From IMG/VR virus record IMGVR_UViG_3300031918_000167, positions 1-21,224 of that record: a stretch of DNA of 21,224 nucleotides; one strand, written 5' to 3'. Made by a program: the position numbers and the translations under genes. This stretch comes from a virus. How positions within the stretch are numbered: the first letter of the stretch is position 1; every line of letters begins with the position of its first letter. Positions 13,105 through 20,967 of the stretch are shown one piece after another. The notes under the pieces are model-generated. The model searched no databases, had not been told where the DNA came from, and worked only from the letters and a program-made list of their open reading frames with translations.

Positions 13105-15153
13105 ATGTCCGTCAAGATTATCGATGCGCTGCTCGTCACGCTTGGCCTCGACGGCTCGGCGTTCCTCAAGACGGCCGCCGAAGCTACCAAGGCGCAAAAG
13201 AAACTCGGCGCGGACACGCGCACGACTGGCCGCGAGATTGACACGGCCGAGCGCCGCAGCAACGACGAGCGCAAGAAACGCCAACACGACCAGGACCAGC
13301 GCGCGCGGTCTACCGTTGACGGTTACAAGAAAATCCGCAATGAAGTGCTCGCGCTCGCCGCCATATTTACAGCCGGAGTAGGGATTAAGGATTTTGTAAG
13401 CAACACCATCAACCAAGCCGCCAGCTTGGGATATCTGTCGGCCAACCTGAAAATGTCCATCGCTGATATTCAGGCGTATGGTCGCGCCTCGGAGCGCGCC
13501 AATGGCAGCACGGCAGGACTTGTTGCGCAGTTCAAAGCATCGTCGGACGCGCTCGGGCAATTGAAGGCCGGCATGGGTCCGAACAGTAGCCTTCAGAACT
13601 TCTTCAGATGGGGCGGCACCGACAAGGATTTGAAGGACTCGGAAACGCACATCCTGGCAATGTCCCGCATTGTGAGCGAAATGTTCAAGCGCGACCCGGG
13701 GCAGGCGATGGTGATCGCCAAAGAAATTGGCGTGCTCGACGACCAATTCGATTTCATGAAACAAGGCCCCGAGTTGATGAAGGCGCAGCGGGATGCGCAG
13801 ATGAAAAATACGGCCGTCACTGAAAAGGACGCCGCCGCCGCTCACGAGTTACAAGTGCAGATGCTTGACTTGCGCGACTCGCTGCAAGCCACGGCTACGC
13901 GCGTCATTCTCCAACTTGCCCCCGCATTGAAAGATCTTTTTGCGCAATTGGAGAAAGGTGCAATATGGGTCGCGCAATGGGTTGCCACCAGCATCGTCGC
14001 GGTTCGTGAATTTATCGGATACGCGGACGATGTCGCTAAATCACTCGGCGGCTGGAAAAATGTGCTGATCGGATTGGCTGCGCTCAAGATCGCCAGTATT
14101 CTTGCACCCCTTGCGTCGCTGGCGTTGGGACTGGCGGGCGTTGGCGCGTCGCTGGCAGGCGTCGTGGCCGGCGCTGCGGGTGTCCCCCTCCTTGTCGCCG
14201 CGCTCGCCGCCTTGGCTGCGTACGGGGGCTACAAAGCGGCGGAATTTGCGTTCGGCGACAAGACCGACAAAGTCAACGAGGAACTAGGCGCGGAATCGAA
14301 GCGCCGCAACGCGGAAATTATGGCAGGCGGAACGGGCCGCGAACTGTCGATGCCTCGATCACCAAAGCAAGATGGTGACGACCGCCGCGCAAACGCCGAC
14401 ATCATGAAAGGCGGGTCGGGTCGCCCACTGGCGTATATGTCGCTCCGTGATCAAGTTGCGAACGCTATCGATGCCGGGATGCAGAACAATGCAGGCGCGG
14501 CGGGCAATGCAGATGCACGCGCCAAGTACATCATGGAAAAGCTCAAGGCGACCGGCTGGACACCTGAGCAGGCGGCCGGTATCACGGCCAGTTTCAAGCA
14601 GGAAAACGCCACCTTCGACCCTGACAAGTCCAACCCAAAATCGGGCGCGTATGGAATGGGGCAATGGCTGTCGAAAGACCGCATCGCCGATTTCAAAAAA
14701 ACTTATGGCCGCGATATCCGAGGCTCGACGCTGGACAACCAGATCGACTTCTTCAACCACGAGACGGCACCAGATGGTAGCGAAGCAGCCGCAGGCCGCA
14801 AGCTGCGCGCCACCAAGACCGCCGAGGATGCCGCGCGCGTGCACAGTGAGGCATACGAACGACCAGGTAGCGACGAGGCCAACGTAGCGCGCCGCCAGCG
14901 CCTCGCCGCGCAACTGGCGAGCGTGGACCGCATGAGCAACGCCGCCGCCGCGCTACGCATCCCTGCTGGCGCGCAGGCGAGCGCCCCGAACGTGTCGACC
15001 GACAACCGCACGAGCACCGCCACGCACGAGACGACCATCGAAAATATCAACATCACCACGCAGGCCACCGACGCGCGCGGCATCGCCGATTCGATCCGGC
15101 CGGCGCTCGGCAAGCTGACTTTCGCCACGCAAGCCAACACGGGGATGCAGTAA
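13105..15153 (+). CDS. tape measure protein with C-terminal tail lysozyme domain
   Basis: Sets tail length and is ejected ahead of DNA; 682 residues, short for a tape measure. The N-terminus (LLVTLGLDGSAFLKTAAEAT) is followed by a charged helical region (about 20-90, KKRQHDQDQRARSTVDG) and helices of the usual tape-measure type. Residues about 320-375 form a long Ala/Gly/Leu hydrophobic stretch. From about 470 to 615 the chain matches the phage tail lysozyme domain: KLKATGWTPEQAAGITASFK, with Glu500 in KQENATFDP as probable catalytic acid, then SGAYGMGQWLSKDRIADFKK and a late VHSEAYERPGSDEANVARRQ. The enzyme would cut peptidoglycan during infection. The C-terminus has TTQATDARGIADSIRPALG, a conserved tail. 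The ATG directly follows the chaperone extension stop. Confidence 0.88.
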   Translation: MSVKIIDALLVTLGLDGSAFLKTAAEATKAQKKLGADTRTTGREIDTAERRSNDERKKRQHDQDQRARSTVDGYKKIRNEVLALAAIFTAGVGIKDFVSNTINQAASLGYLSANLKMSIADIQAYGRASERANGSTAGLVAQFKASSDALGQLKAGMGPNSSLQNFFRWGGTDKDLKDSETHILAMSRIVSEMFKRDPGQAMVIAKEIGVLDDQFDFMKQGPELMKAQRDAQMKNTAVTEKDAAAAHELQVQMLDLRDSLQATATRVILQLAPALKDLFAQLEKGAIWVAQWVATSIVAVREFIGYADDVAKSLGGWKNVLIGLAALKIASILAPLASLALGLAGVGASLAGVVAGAAGVPLLVAALAALAAYGGYKAAEFAFGDKTDKVNEELGAESKRRNAEIMAGGTGRELSMPRSPKQDGDDRRANADIMKGGSGRPLAYMSLRDQVANAIDAGMQNNAGAAGNADARAKYIMEKLKATGWTPEQAAGITASFKQENATFDPDKSNPKSGAYGMGQWLSKDRIADFKKTYGRDIRGSTLDNQIDFFNHETAPDGSEAAAGRKLRATKTAEDAARVHSEAYERPGSDEANVARRQRLAAQLASVDRMSNAAAALRIPAGAQASAPNVSTDNRTSTATHETTIENINITTQATDARGIADSIRPALGKLTFATQANTGMQ

Positions 15154-15794
15154 TGCCCATCGATATCATTCCAAAATCGCTGTACCCGTTCGTCGGCAAG
15201 TACGCTGGCGTGCCCGCCTTGCTTCGCAGCGGTGCGCGCATTCTCGACACGATCACGCTGGGCCTGTTCGGCATTGGCGACGCGCTGTCGCAACTGATCG
15301 GCGAAGGCTCGACGGGATGGGGGGTGTTCGACCCGAGCGGGCAGACAATCGCTGACTACGACAGCGTGCACGCGGTGGAATACCAGAACAGTTCCAAGCT
15401 GTCGAACTACCCGCTTGAGCAAGGCGCGTTTGCTTCGTACAACAAGGTGGAAACGCCGTTCGGGGTGCGCGTCACGCTGCGTTGCGGCGGCGACTTGCAG
15501 CGGCGCGCGCAGTTCCTCGCCGCGATGGAAACGGCGCGCCGTGGCCTTCTGTTCTTCACCGTCGTGACGCCTGAATACACTTACCAGAACGTGAACTTTA
15601 CGGAATTGAGTGTTCGCCGCACGACAGCCGAGGGCGCTGGTATCATCATCGCCGAACTGACGGGCGAGGAAGTGCGCCAGCGCGCCAACGCTGCGTACTC
15701 GGCACCGAAAGACGCGAGCGGATACGGGACTTCGGACCTGGGCCAAGTGCAAACCGTGGACGATTCCAACATCGACGTTTCGGGGGTCGTATGA
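15153..15794 (+). CDS. baseplate Dit-like/adaptor protein
   Basis: TAATG overlap with the tape measure stop; 213 residues. The core GWGVFDPSGQTIADYDSVHA, then VEYQNSSKLSNYPLEQGAFA and SYNKVETPFGVRVTLRCGG form the beta-rich N-terminal domain of Dit-like tail proteins that ring the end of the tube. RRAQFLAAMETARRGLLFFT and the YTYQNVNFTELSVRRTTAEG part complete the fold, with IIIAELTGEEVRQ as a typical last strand. The first 50 residues (LYPFVGKYAGVPALLRSGAR) form a hydrophobic helical lead that may contact the tape measure. Assigned role: adaptor between tube and baseplate hub. Confidence 0.76.
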   Translation: MPIDIIPKSLYPFVGKYAGVPALLRSGARILDTITLGLFGIGDALSQLIGEGSTGWGVFDPSGQTIADYDSVHAVEYQNSSKLSNYPLEQGAFASYNKVETPFGVRVTLRCGGDLQRRAQFLAAMETARRGLLFFTVVTPEYTYQNVNFTELSVRRTTAEGAGIIIAELTGEEVRQRANAAYSAPKDASGYGTSDLGQVQTVDDSNIDVSGVV

Positions 15795-16081
15795 CGCAGG
15801 TTATCCCGATCATTGCAGCACCGTCACAAACGATGACGGTCACGCTTGGCGGCCAACAATGCCGCATCACGATCAATCAAAAATACGGCCTCGTGTTTGT
15901 CGACGTGACAGTGGGCGGCATGCCTGCTGTATCGGGCGCTATCGCTCGCGACCGCGTGTCTATCGTGCGTTACCCGTACCTGGGTTTCGTCGGAACGTTG
16001 TCGTTCGTTGACACGCAAGGCACCGACGACCCGCTTTACACGGGCATGGGCACGCGCTGGAAATTGGTGTACCTGCCATGA
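15791..16081 (+). CDS. baseplate plug protein (Pam3 gp18-like)
   Basis: ATGA overlap on both sides; 96 residues, the usual length of this small family. Sequence shows IIAAPSQTMTVTLGGQQCRI, then TINQKYGLVFVDVTVGGMPA and VRYPYLGFVGTLSFVDTQGT, followed by DDPLYTGMGTRWKLVYLP. The Q-x-x-x-V-x-L-x-G-Q-x-C/Y-x-x-x-x-x-Y/Q-x-x-x-G-L-F-x-D-V-x-V-x-G pattern and the D-P-x-Y-T/x-G-L-G-x-R-W-x-L-x-Y end are those of cyanophage Pam3-type baseplate plugs. It likely plugs the tube end between the Dit-like ring and the hub. Confidence 0.78.
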   Translation: MTQVIPIIAAPSQTMTVTLGGQQCRITINQKYGLVFVDVTVGGMPAVSGAIARDRVSIVRYPYLGFVGTLSFVDTQGTDDPLYTGMGTRWKLVYLP

Positions 16082-16944
16082 GCGACACGTTGACTAAAAA
16101 ACTGTTGGCGTTGACGATCACCCTTGGCGCTGGATCATTCGGCGACGAGGTGGGCGACACCGTTACGCTGACGGGTTTTCGCATGTCAGCCCTGTGCCAG
16201 AACAACGGCGGCGATTCAATGGGCATGTGCCAATTACGCGTATTCGGCCTGGCTGAAGCGATGATGAACAAGCTGACGACAATCGGCCAGATCAACAAAT
16301 CGATTCGCATCAAGACTGCGATTCTGCTCGCGGCCGGAGATGACGACAACGGCATGCAATCGGTGTTCCAAGGCACGATCATGGACGCCTGGGCAGACTA
16401 CAACAGTGCGCCGGATGTAGCGTTTAATGTCCTCGCCTATTCAGGCCTCGGCGCAGCTGTAAAACCAGTCGGCGCGACAAGCTATAAGGGGAGCGTTGCC
16501 GTGGTGGATATCATGCGAACCTTCGCCTCCGAAATGGGTCTTGTATTTGAGGACGGAGGCGTCGATGTGAAACTCGCAAGCCCCTATTTCCCAGGCACCA
16601 CGCTTTCCAAGGTTCGCGCGTGTGCGATGGCCGCGAACTGCTGCTGGATCATCGACCGTGGCGTACTCGCTATTTGGCCGCGCGATGGTGCTCGATCAGG
16701 TGTAGTACCACTCGTTTCCCCCGATACAGGGATGGTCGGCTATCCGTCGCTATCGAGCAAGGGTATGACTGTTAAAATGCTGTTCAACTGGAATATCAGG
16801 GGAGGTGGGCCAGTGGCCATTAAAAGCAGTATCCCTATGGCAAACGGAACATGGACTGTCGGCCGCGTCGAGCACGACTTGTCAAGCGAAACCCCGGATG
16901 GCCCTTGGTTCACAAACATGGATTGCTCAAATGTCAGACCTTGA
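16078..16944 (+). CDS. baseplate hub protein
   Basis: Starts in an ATGA overlap; 288 residues. Several segments are typical of the phage hub fold (gp27/gpD-like) that trimerises around the tube axis: TKKLLALTITLGAGSFGDEV, CQLRVFGLAEAMMNKLTTIG, FQGTIMDAWADYNSAPDVAF, then VVDIMRTFASEMGLVFEDGG, ACAMAANCCWIIDRGVLAIW and a late MVGYPSLSSKGMTVKMLFNW. The final GTWTVGRVEHDLSSETPDGP is the classical hub ending (V-x-x-x-x-H-x-L-x-S-x-x-P-x-G-x-W). Its stop (16942-16944) overlaps the start of the next gene by 14 bases. Confidence 0.85.
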   Translation: MSDTLTKKLLALTITLGAGSFGDEVGDTVTLTGFRMSALCQNNGGDSMGMCQLRVFGLAEAMMNKLTTIGQINKSIRIKTAILLAAGDDDNGMQSVFQGTIMDAWADYNSAPDVAFNVLAYSGLGAAVKPVGATSYKGSVAVVDIMRTFASEMGLVFEDGGVDVKLASPYFPGTTLSKVRACAMAANCCWIIDRGVLAIWPRDGARSGVVPLVSPDTGMVGYPSLSSKGMTVKMLFNWNIRGGGPVAIKSSIPMANGTWTVGRVEHDLSSETPDGPWFTNMDCSNVRP

Positions 16945-17686
16945 TTGATACGCAGGCACACAGGATCAAGTCTCGGCGACTGACGAATACAGCGCGTCCG
17001 TGTTCGTCATCCGTTCAATTCTCGCTGGCCTGCATCACGTTGACCTTGTGCGTGTCGTCACTGTGGCTGGTGGCCTGGTTGATGTGCAACCTATCGTGAA
17101 CCAGCTTGACGCAAACGGCAACGCCGTCGCGCATGGCATCGTGAACGACTTGCCGTACTACCGCATGCAAGGCGGCGGGAACGGCATCATCATGGACCCC
17201 GAGGCAGGCGATATCGGTATGTGCCTGTTTGCGGATCGCGATATCTCGGCGGTCGTCGCCACGCGCGACACCGCAAACCCCGGCAGCGCGCGGCGCTGTG
17301 ACATGGCCGACGGCGTGTACCTGGGCGGGTTGCTCAACGCCGAGCCAACGCAGTTCATCAGCTTCACCGCAGCCGGGATCGATATCACGTCGCCGAACGC
17401 TATCACGATGGAAGCGCCGAGCGTGACCATCACGGCGCCGAGCGTTACCATCGACGCCAGCGACGCCACCACGATCACGACGCCAACGTTCACAGTCAAC
17501 GGCGCCACGGCCCTCAACGGCCCCGTGACCGCCTCCGAAACCATCGACGCGGACGGAAATATCAGCAGCGGTGGCGACATCACCACGACGACGGGCGACG
17601 TTCACGCTGCCACGGTGTCGCTGCGCTTCCACCAAACCACGCTCGTTACGACGGGCTTCGGATTATCAGGACCGCCAAAACCGTGA
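16931..17686 (+). CDS. baseplate spike (Gp138/Mu gp45-like), in-frame TGA at codon 6
   Basis: Membrane-piercing spike below the hub. From GTG 17000 the frame gives 228 residues: an OB-fold (VRVVTVAGGLVDVQPIVNQL to GDIGMCLFADRDISAVVATR) and a repeat of short beta strands (ITMEAPSVTITAPSVTID, TTITTPTFTVNG) expected to form a triple-stranded helix. Upstream in the same frame ATG 16931 reads MSDLD, then TGA at 16946-16948, then YAGTQDQVSATDEYSASVFV; this looks like the natural start of such a protein, broken by the stop. The usable start may be GTG 17000, which has no clear ribosome binding site, or the TGA may be a mutation or a sequencing fault. The expected apex H-x-H is reduced to a single His (SLRFHQTTLV), so metal binding at the tip is doubtful. 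Confidence 0.72.
16946..16948 (+). other. in-frame TGA in the spike N-terminus
   Basis: The triplet is TGA in the frame running from ATG 16931 to the spike stop at 17686. The frame before (MSDLD) and after (YAGTQDQV) looks coding. Elsewhere in the window TGA ends genes normally (portal at 4329-4331, hub at 16942-16944), so a genome-wide reassignment is unlikely. Confidence 0.8.
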
Positions 17687-18033
17687 AAACCATGTTACTC
17701 GCCACCGACACTTGGGACCTCGTTCTGGACGTTGCCGGAAACTGGGCCGTCGCGACTGACCCGTACGCCATCGCGCAGGACGTGGCGAGCGCTGTCCGTC
17801 TGTTCAAGGGCGAACAGTGGTTCGACACCATCCCCGGCGTTCCATATTTCGACGGCATCCTCGGCGTGCAACCTAACCTGCAATACGTCAAAGCGCAGAT
17901 TGAAGCAGCAGCGCTCACCGTGCCGGGCGTCGTGCGCGCGCGCTGCCTGTTCGCCTCTTTCACCAATCGAGTTTTGTCCGGTCAGGTGCAGATCACCGAC
18001 ACCGTGGGCGTCTCGAATAACGTCACCTTCTAG
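17683..18033 (+). CDS. baseplate wedge protein, gp25-like
   Basis: Wedge component of the gp25/lysozyme-like family that primes the sheath and connects to the hub; 116 residues, normal length. Start is GTG 17683, giving a GTGA overlap with the spike stop and AGGA at 17668-17671 11 bases ahead; ATG 17692 in frame is the alternative (113 residues). Features: DTWDLVLDVAGNWAVATDPY, AIAQDVASAVRLFKGEQWFD, TIPGVPYFDGILGVQPNLQ and VKAQIEAAALTVPGVVRAR. The Q-D-V-x-x-x-x-R-x-F-x-G-E and Y-x-x-x-I-L-G segments are hallmarks of the family. Confidence 0.87.
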   Translation: MKTMLLATDTWDLVLDVAGNWAVATDPYAIAQDVASAVRLFKGEQWFDTIPGVPYFDGILGVQPNLQYVKAQIEAAALTVPGVVRARCLFASFTNRVLSGQVQITDTVGVSNNVTF

Positions 18034-18041
18034 GGCTTCAC

Positions 18042-19259
18042 ATGAGCGGCACAACCAGCGTACCGGCAATTCAATTTACCCCTGCGGGCTTGGTGCTGCC
18101 GAGCGACGCCGATATCCTGGCGGGCGTGCAAGCCGACCAAAACGCGGCGTTCGGCGGCAACCTCAACCCGTCGTTGAGCACGCCACAGGGTCAGCTTGCG
18201 AGCAGTCAGGCCGCGATCATCAGCGCCAACAATGCCGACTTCGCGCTGTTCATGGCGGGCATCGATCCTGCCACGGCGTCGGGCGTGATGCAGGACGCCA
18301 TCGGGCGTATCTACTTCCTCGACCGCCTGCCTGCCCTGCCCACCACCGTCAACGTCGTGTGCTCGGGTCGCACGGGCGTCACGATCCCGACAGGCGCGAC
18401 GGTGAGCGACGGTAACGGCAACCTGTACAACTGCACGACGGCGGGCGTCATCCCCGCTGGCGGTTCGATCACGCTGCCGTTCGCCGCGCAGATCGTCGGC
18501 CCTACCGCGTGCCCTGCCTCTGCGATCACGGGTGCACCGTATCGCACCATCCCTGGGTGGGACAGCGCGACGAACACGACGGCGGGCACGATTGGTCGAC
18601 TGGTCGAAAACCGCGCCGATTTCGAGTACCGCCGCCAGCTTTCCGTGGCCGCCAACGCGGTCGGCTCGCTCAACGCCATCTATGCGGCGGTGATCAACGT
18701 CGCGGGCGTGTCGGACGCGTATTGCACCGAGAATTTCACCGACTCGCCTATCGTCATTGACGGCGTGACGCTCGTCCCACACTCGCTGTACGCGGCGGTC
18801 GTCGGCGGAACCGACCAGGCGGTCGGAGATGCGATTTGGTCCAAGGTCGATGTCGGTTGTAATTTCAACGGCAACACGACCGTGACCGTTACCGACACGA
18901 CAGGCTACAACACGCCCGCGCCGACGTACCCGATTACGTTCAACCGCCCGGCCGCGATGCCGATCTATTTCGCCATCACCGTGCAGAATTTAAGCAGCAC
19001 GCCAAACTCCACAGTTGCCGCATCGATCCAAGCGGCTGTGATAGCGGCCTTTGGAGGCGCTGACGGCGGACAGCGCGCGCGCATCCACTCGACCATCATT
19101 GGACTGCGCTACGCGGCTCCTATCGCGGCTGTGGGGGCGTTGGCAATCCTGTCCATCTTCGTCGGCGCGGCGGCGTCGCCTACCGGCTCGTCGGTCTACG
19201 TGGGCATCGGCAGCACGCCCACGATTGCCACGGGCAATATTGCGGTGACATTCGTATGA
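18042..19259 (+). CDS. baseplate J-like wedge protein
   Basis: Main wedge protein of the Baseplate_J/gp6 family, 405 residues, joining neighbouring wedges around the hub. AGGG at 18032-18035 lies 6 bases before the ATG. The N-terminus has PSDADILAGVQADQNAAFGG and STPQGQLASSQAAIISANN, then DAIGRIYFLDRLPALPTTVN. The middle carries TVSDGNGNLYNCTTAGVIPA, then NTTAGTIGRLVENRADFEYR, RQLSVAANAVGSLNAIYAAV and YCTENFTDSPIVIDGVTLVP. All match the order of the J fold. The C-terminus includes a Gly/Ser-rich ASPTGSSVYVGIGSTPT stretch and ends by overlapping the next gene. Confidence 0.9.
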   Translation: MSGTTSVPAIQFTPAGLVLPSDADILAGVQADQNAAFGGNLNPSLSTPQGQLASSQAAIISANNADFALFMAGIDPATASGVMQDAIGRIYFLDRLPALPTTVNVVCSGRTGVTIPTGATVSDGNGNLYNCTTAGVIPAGGSITLPFAAQIVGPTACPASAITGAPYRTIPGWDSATNTTAGTIGRLVENRADFEYRRQLSVAANAVGSLNAIYAAVINVAGVSDAYCTENFTDSPIVIDGVTLVPHSLYAAVVGGTDQAVGDAIWSKVDVGCNFNGNTTVTVTDTTGYNTPAPTYPITFNRPAAMPIYFAITVQNLSSTPNSTVAASIQAAVIAAFGGADGGQRARIHSTIIGLRYAAPIAAVGALAILSIFVGAAASPTGSSVYVGIGSTPTIATGNIAVTFV

Positions 19260-19846
19260 CGAATTTCGTACCTTTCGAGCCGTCGCAAACGGTCATCAGC
19301 GAGTACGCGAATAGCCCGACGATTCGCCAGCTAATCGACAACCTCGACCAGCAGATAAACCCGACGCCGCTGTTCCAGCAGTTTTACGACTACGTGTGGA
19401 ACATCAGCACGGCGCAGGGGTTCGGCCTCGACATCCTGGGCCGCATCATCAACCTGCAGCGCCAGATCGACAACGTGCCGGCGCTGTACCCTGTGACCGT
19501 CGCGCCGGGAACCGTGAGCATGACGGACACGCAGTACCGCCGCGCGCTGCTCAACAAGGCATACGCGAACATTTCGAACAGCAGCGCCAAGAGCATCAAC
19601 ACGCAATTGCGCAGCATGTCGAATGGTCGCGGCAACGCCTTCGTGCGCAACGACGGGAACATGCACATCACGTATCGTTTCTTCTTCGCGCTCGAAGCCT
19701 ACGAACACGCTATTATTGCGGCGGGAAATATCGTCAGTCGCCCGGCTGGCGTAGGCTTCGGCGTGACGACCATCAACCCGTATTTCGGCTTTTCCGAGGC
19801 GAATTCTTGGCAACCGTTCGACCAGGGCGTGTTCGCCGCATATTGA
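19256..19846 (+). CDS. DUF2612 baseplate/tail protein
   Basis: ATGA overlap with the J-like gene; 196 residues, usual length of DUF2612 proteins, which are encoded after gene J in many contractile phages and probably attach tail fibres to the baseplate, like P2 gpI. Visible are YANSPTIRQLIDNLDQQINP, the strongly family-like TPLFQQFYDYVWNISTAQGF and GLDILGRIINLQRQ, then MTDTQYRRALLNKAYANISN and SSAKSINTQLRSMSNGRGNA. The ending PYFGFSEANSWQPFDQGVFA (F-G-F-x-x-x-x-x-x-P-F-x-x-G-x-F) is a clear signature. Confidence 0.86.
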   Translation: MTNFVPFEPSQTVISEYANSPTIRQLIDNLDQQINPTPLFQQFYDYVWNISTAQGFGLDILGRIINLQRQIDNVPALYPVTVAPGTVSMTDTQYRRALLNKAYANISNSSAKSINTQLRSMSNGRGNAFVRNDGNMHITYRFFFALEAYEHAIIAAGNIVSRPAGVGFGVTTINPYFGFSEANSWQPFDQGVFAAY

Positions 19847-19856
19847 GGATTAACAC

Positions 19857-20966
19857 ATGGTCACACCATTAGTACGGCCCGCGCGGATCGTTGAACCGTT
19901 CGCCAAGAGCGGCAGCAAAAACACGATACCGCAGGCACCGAGCGGAACGCCCGGCGCGGCCTCGCTCGACCTGGGTTTCCCGCCGCCCACGATGCAGTCT
20001 ATCCAGACGGGGGGCGTGCCCCCGAGCGGGTTGGACTTCAACGGTATTCTCAACCTGATCACGCAGCACACCGCCTGGGTCGCGGCTGGTGGTCAATTCG
20101 TTTTCGACGCCACGCTGTCCGCTTTTATCGGCGGATATCCGAAAGGCTCGATCCTGCAAGATAACAACAGCGTGGCGTCGTATCGGTCGATGGCCGACAA
20201 CAACACGACCGATTTCAACAGCACGCCGTCGAGCATCGGAACGCTATGGGAAGCCGTCGACCAAACGTCGTCGGGCCTATTCTGCGGCACCTCGACGGGC
20301 AGCGCGAACGCGCAAATTCTTACGCCTACCGTCCCGCTGCCTGCATATCGCCAAGGCGTATCGCTGTCGTTTATCGCGGGCTTCACGAACACGGGGGCGC
20401 TTACCGTGAACGTCTCGGGACTGGGCGTGCGCAACGTCTACAAGGACGGTCCAACCGGCCCCGTTGCGTTGACGGGCGGTGAGATTGTCGTCGGCAACAT
20501 CATCAACATGCGCGACGACGGTACGCGCTTCCAGTTGACCGCGACCGAGTTGGGCACGGCGGCGCTTGCTAACGCGTCGAGCAATACCGGCATCGTGGCC
20601 GCCGTGAGCGGTGCTGTGCAAATTAACCACCTGGCGGTGTTCAGCACCACGACCGGCACATTGGTTGATGGTGGCCCTGCTGGCGTCGCCCCGGCCCCTG
20701 CGTTCATCAACAGCGCGACGACAATCGCCACGGGTGTTTTTGAATGCGACACCACGTCGGGGCCGTTCTCGGTCACGCTGCCCGGTAGCCCCGTGCTCGG
20801 TTCGACATGCGAGTTTATCGACCCGTTCGGCACATGGGGAACGAACAACCTAACAATTCTGCGCAACGGATCGACTATCGTCGGATCGGCGACTGATTTG
20901 ATTTGCAATATCTCGGGCGAAGAATTCCGCCTGATCTACAACGGCACCACTTGGAAAGCTCAATAA
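19857..20966 (+). CDS. tail fibre protein
   Basis: 369-residue fibre carried on the baseplate. GAGG at 19845-19848 lies 8 bases before the ATG. The N-terminal attachment part resembles many phage fibres: PFAKSGSKNTIPQAPSGTPG, then AASLDLGFPPPTMQSIQTGG and VPPSGLDFNGILNLITQHTA, ending in IGGYPKGSILQDN. The middle has beta-rich stretches (AYRQGVSLSFIAGFTNTGAL, TVNVSGLGVRNVYKDGPTGP). The last 75 residues form a small domain seen at many fibre ends: VTLPGSPVLGSTCEFIDPFG, TNNLTILRNGSTIVGSATDL and closing EFRLIYNGTTWKAQ. This tip may bind the host. The protein on the right edge probably cooperates with it. Confidence 0.85.
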   Translation: MVTPLVRPARIVEPFAKSGSKNTIPQAPSGTPGAASLDLGFPPPTMQSIQTGGVPPSGLDFNGILNLITQHTAWVAAGGQFVFDATLSAFIGGYPKGSILQDNNSVASYRSMADNNTTDFNSTPSSIGTLWEAVDQTSSGLFCGTSTGSANAQILTPTVPLPAYRQGVSLSFIAGFTNTGALTVNVSGLGVRNVYKDGPTGPVALTGGEIVVGNIINMRDDGTRFQLTATELGTAALANASSNTGIVAAVSGAVQINHLAVFSTTTGTLVDGGPAGVAPAPAFINSATTIATGVFECDTTSGPFSVTLPGSPVLGSTCEFIDPFGTWGTNNLTILRNGSTIVGSATDLICNISGEEFRLIYNGTTWKAQ

Positions 20967-20967
20967 A

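Noticed and set aside
16931-17686. Genome-wide reassignment of TGA to an amino acid
   Set aside because: TGA ends the portal, neck, hub, wedge and other genes at sensible overlaps with the next start, and no other gene contains an in-frame TGA.
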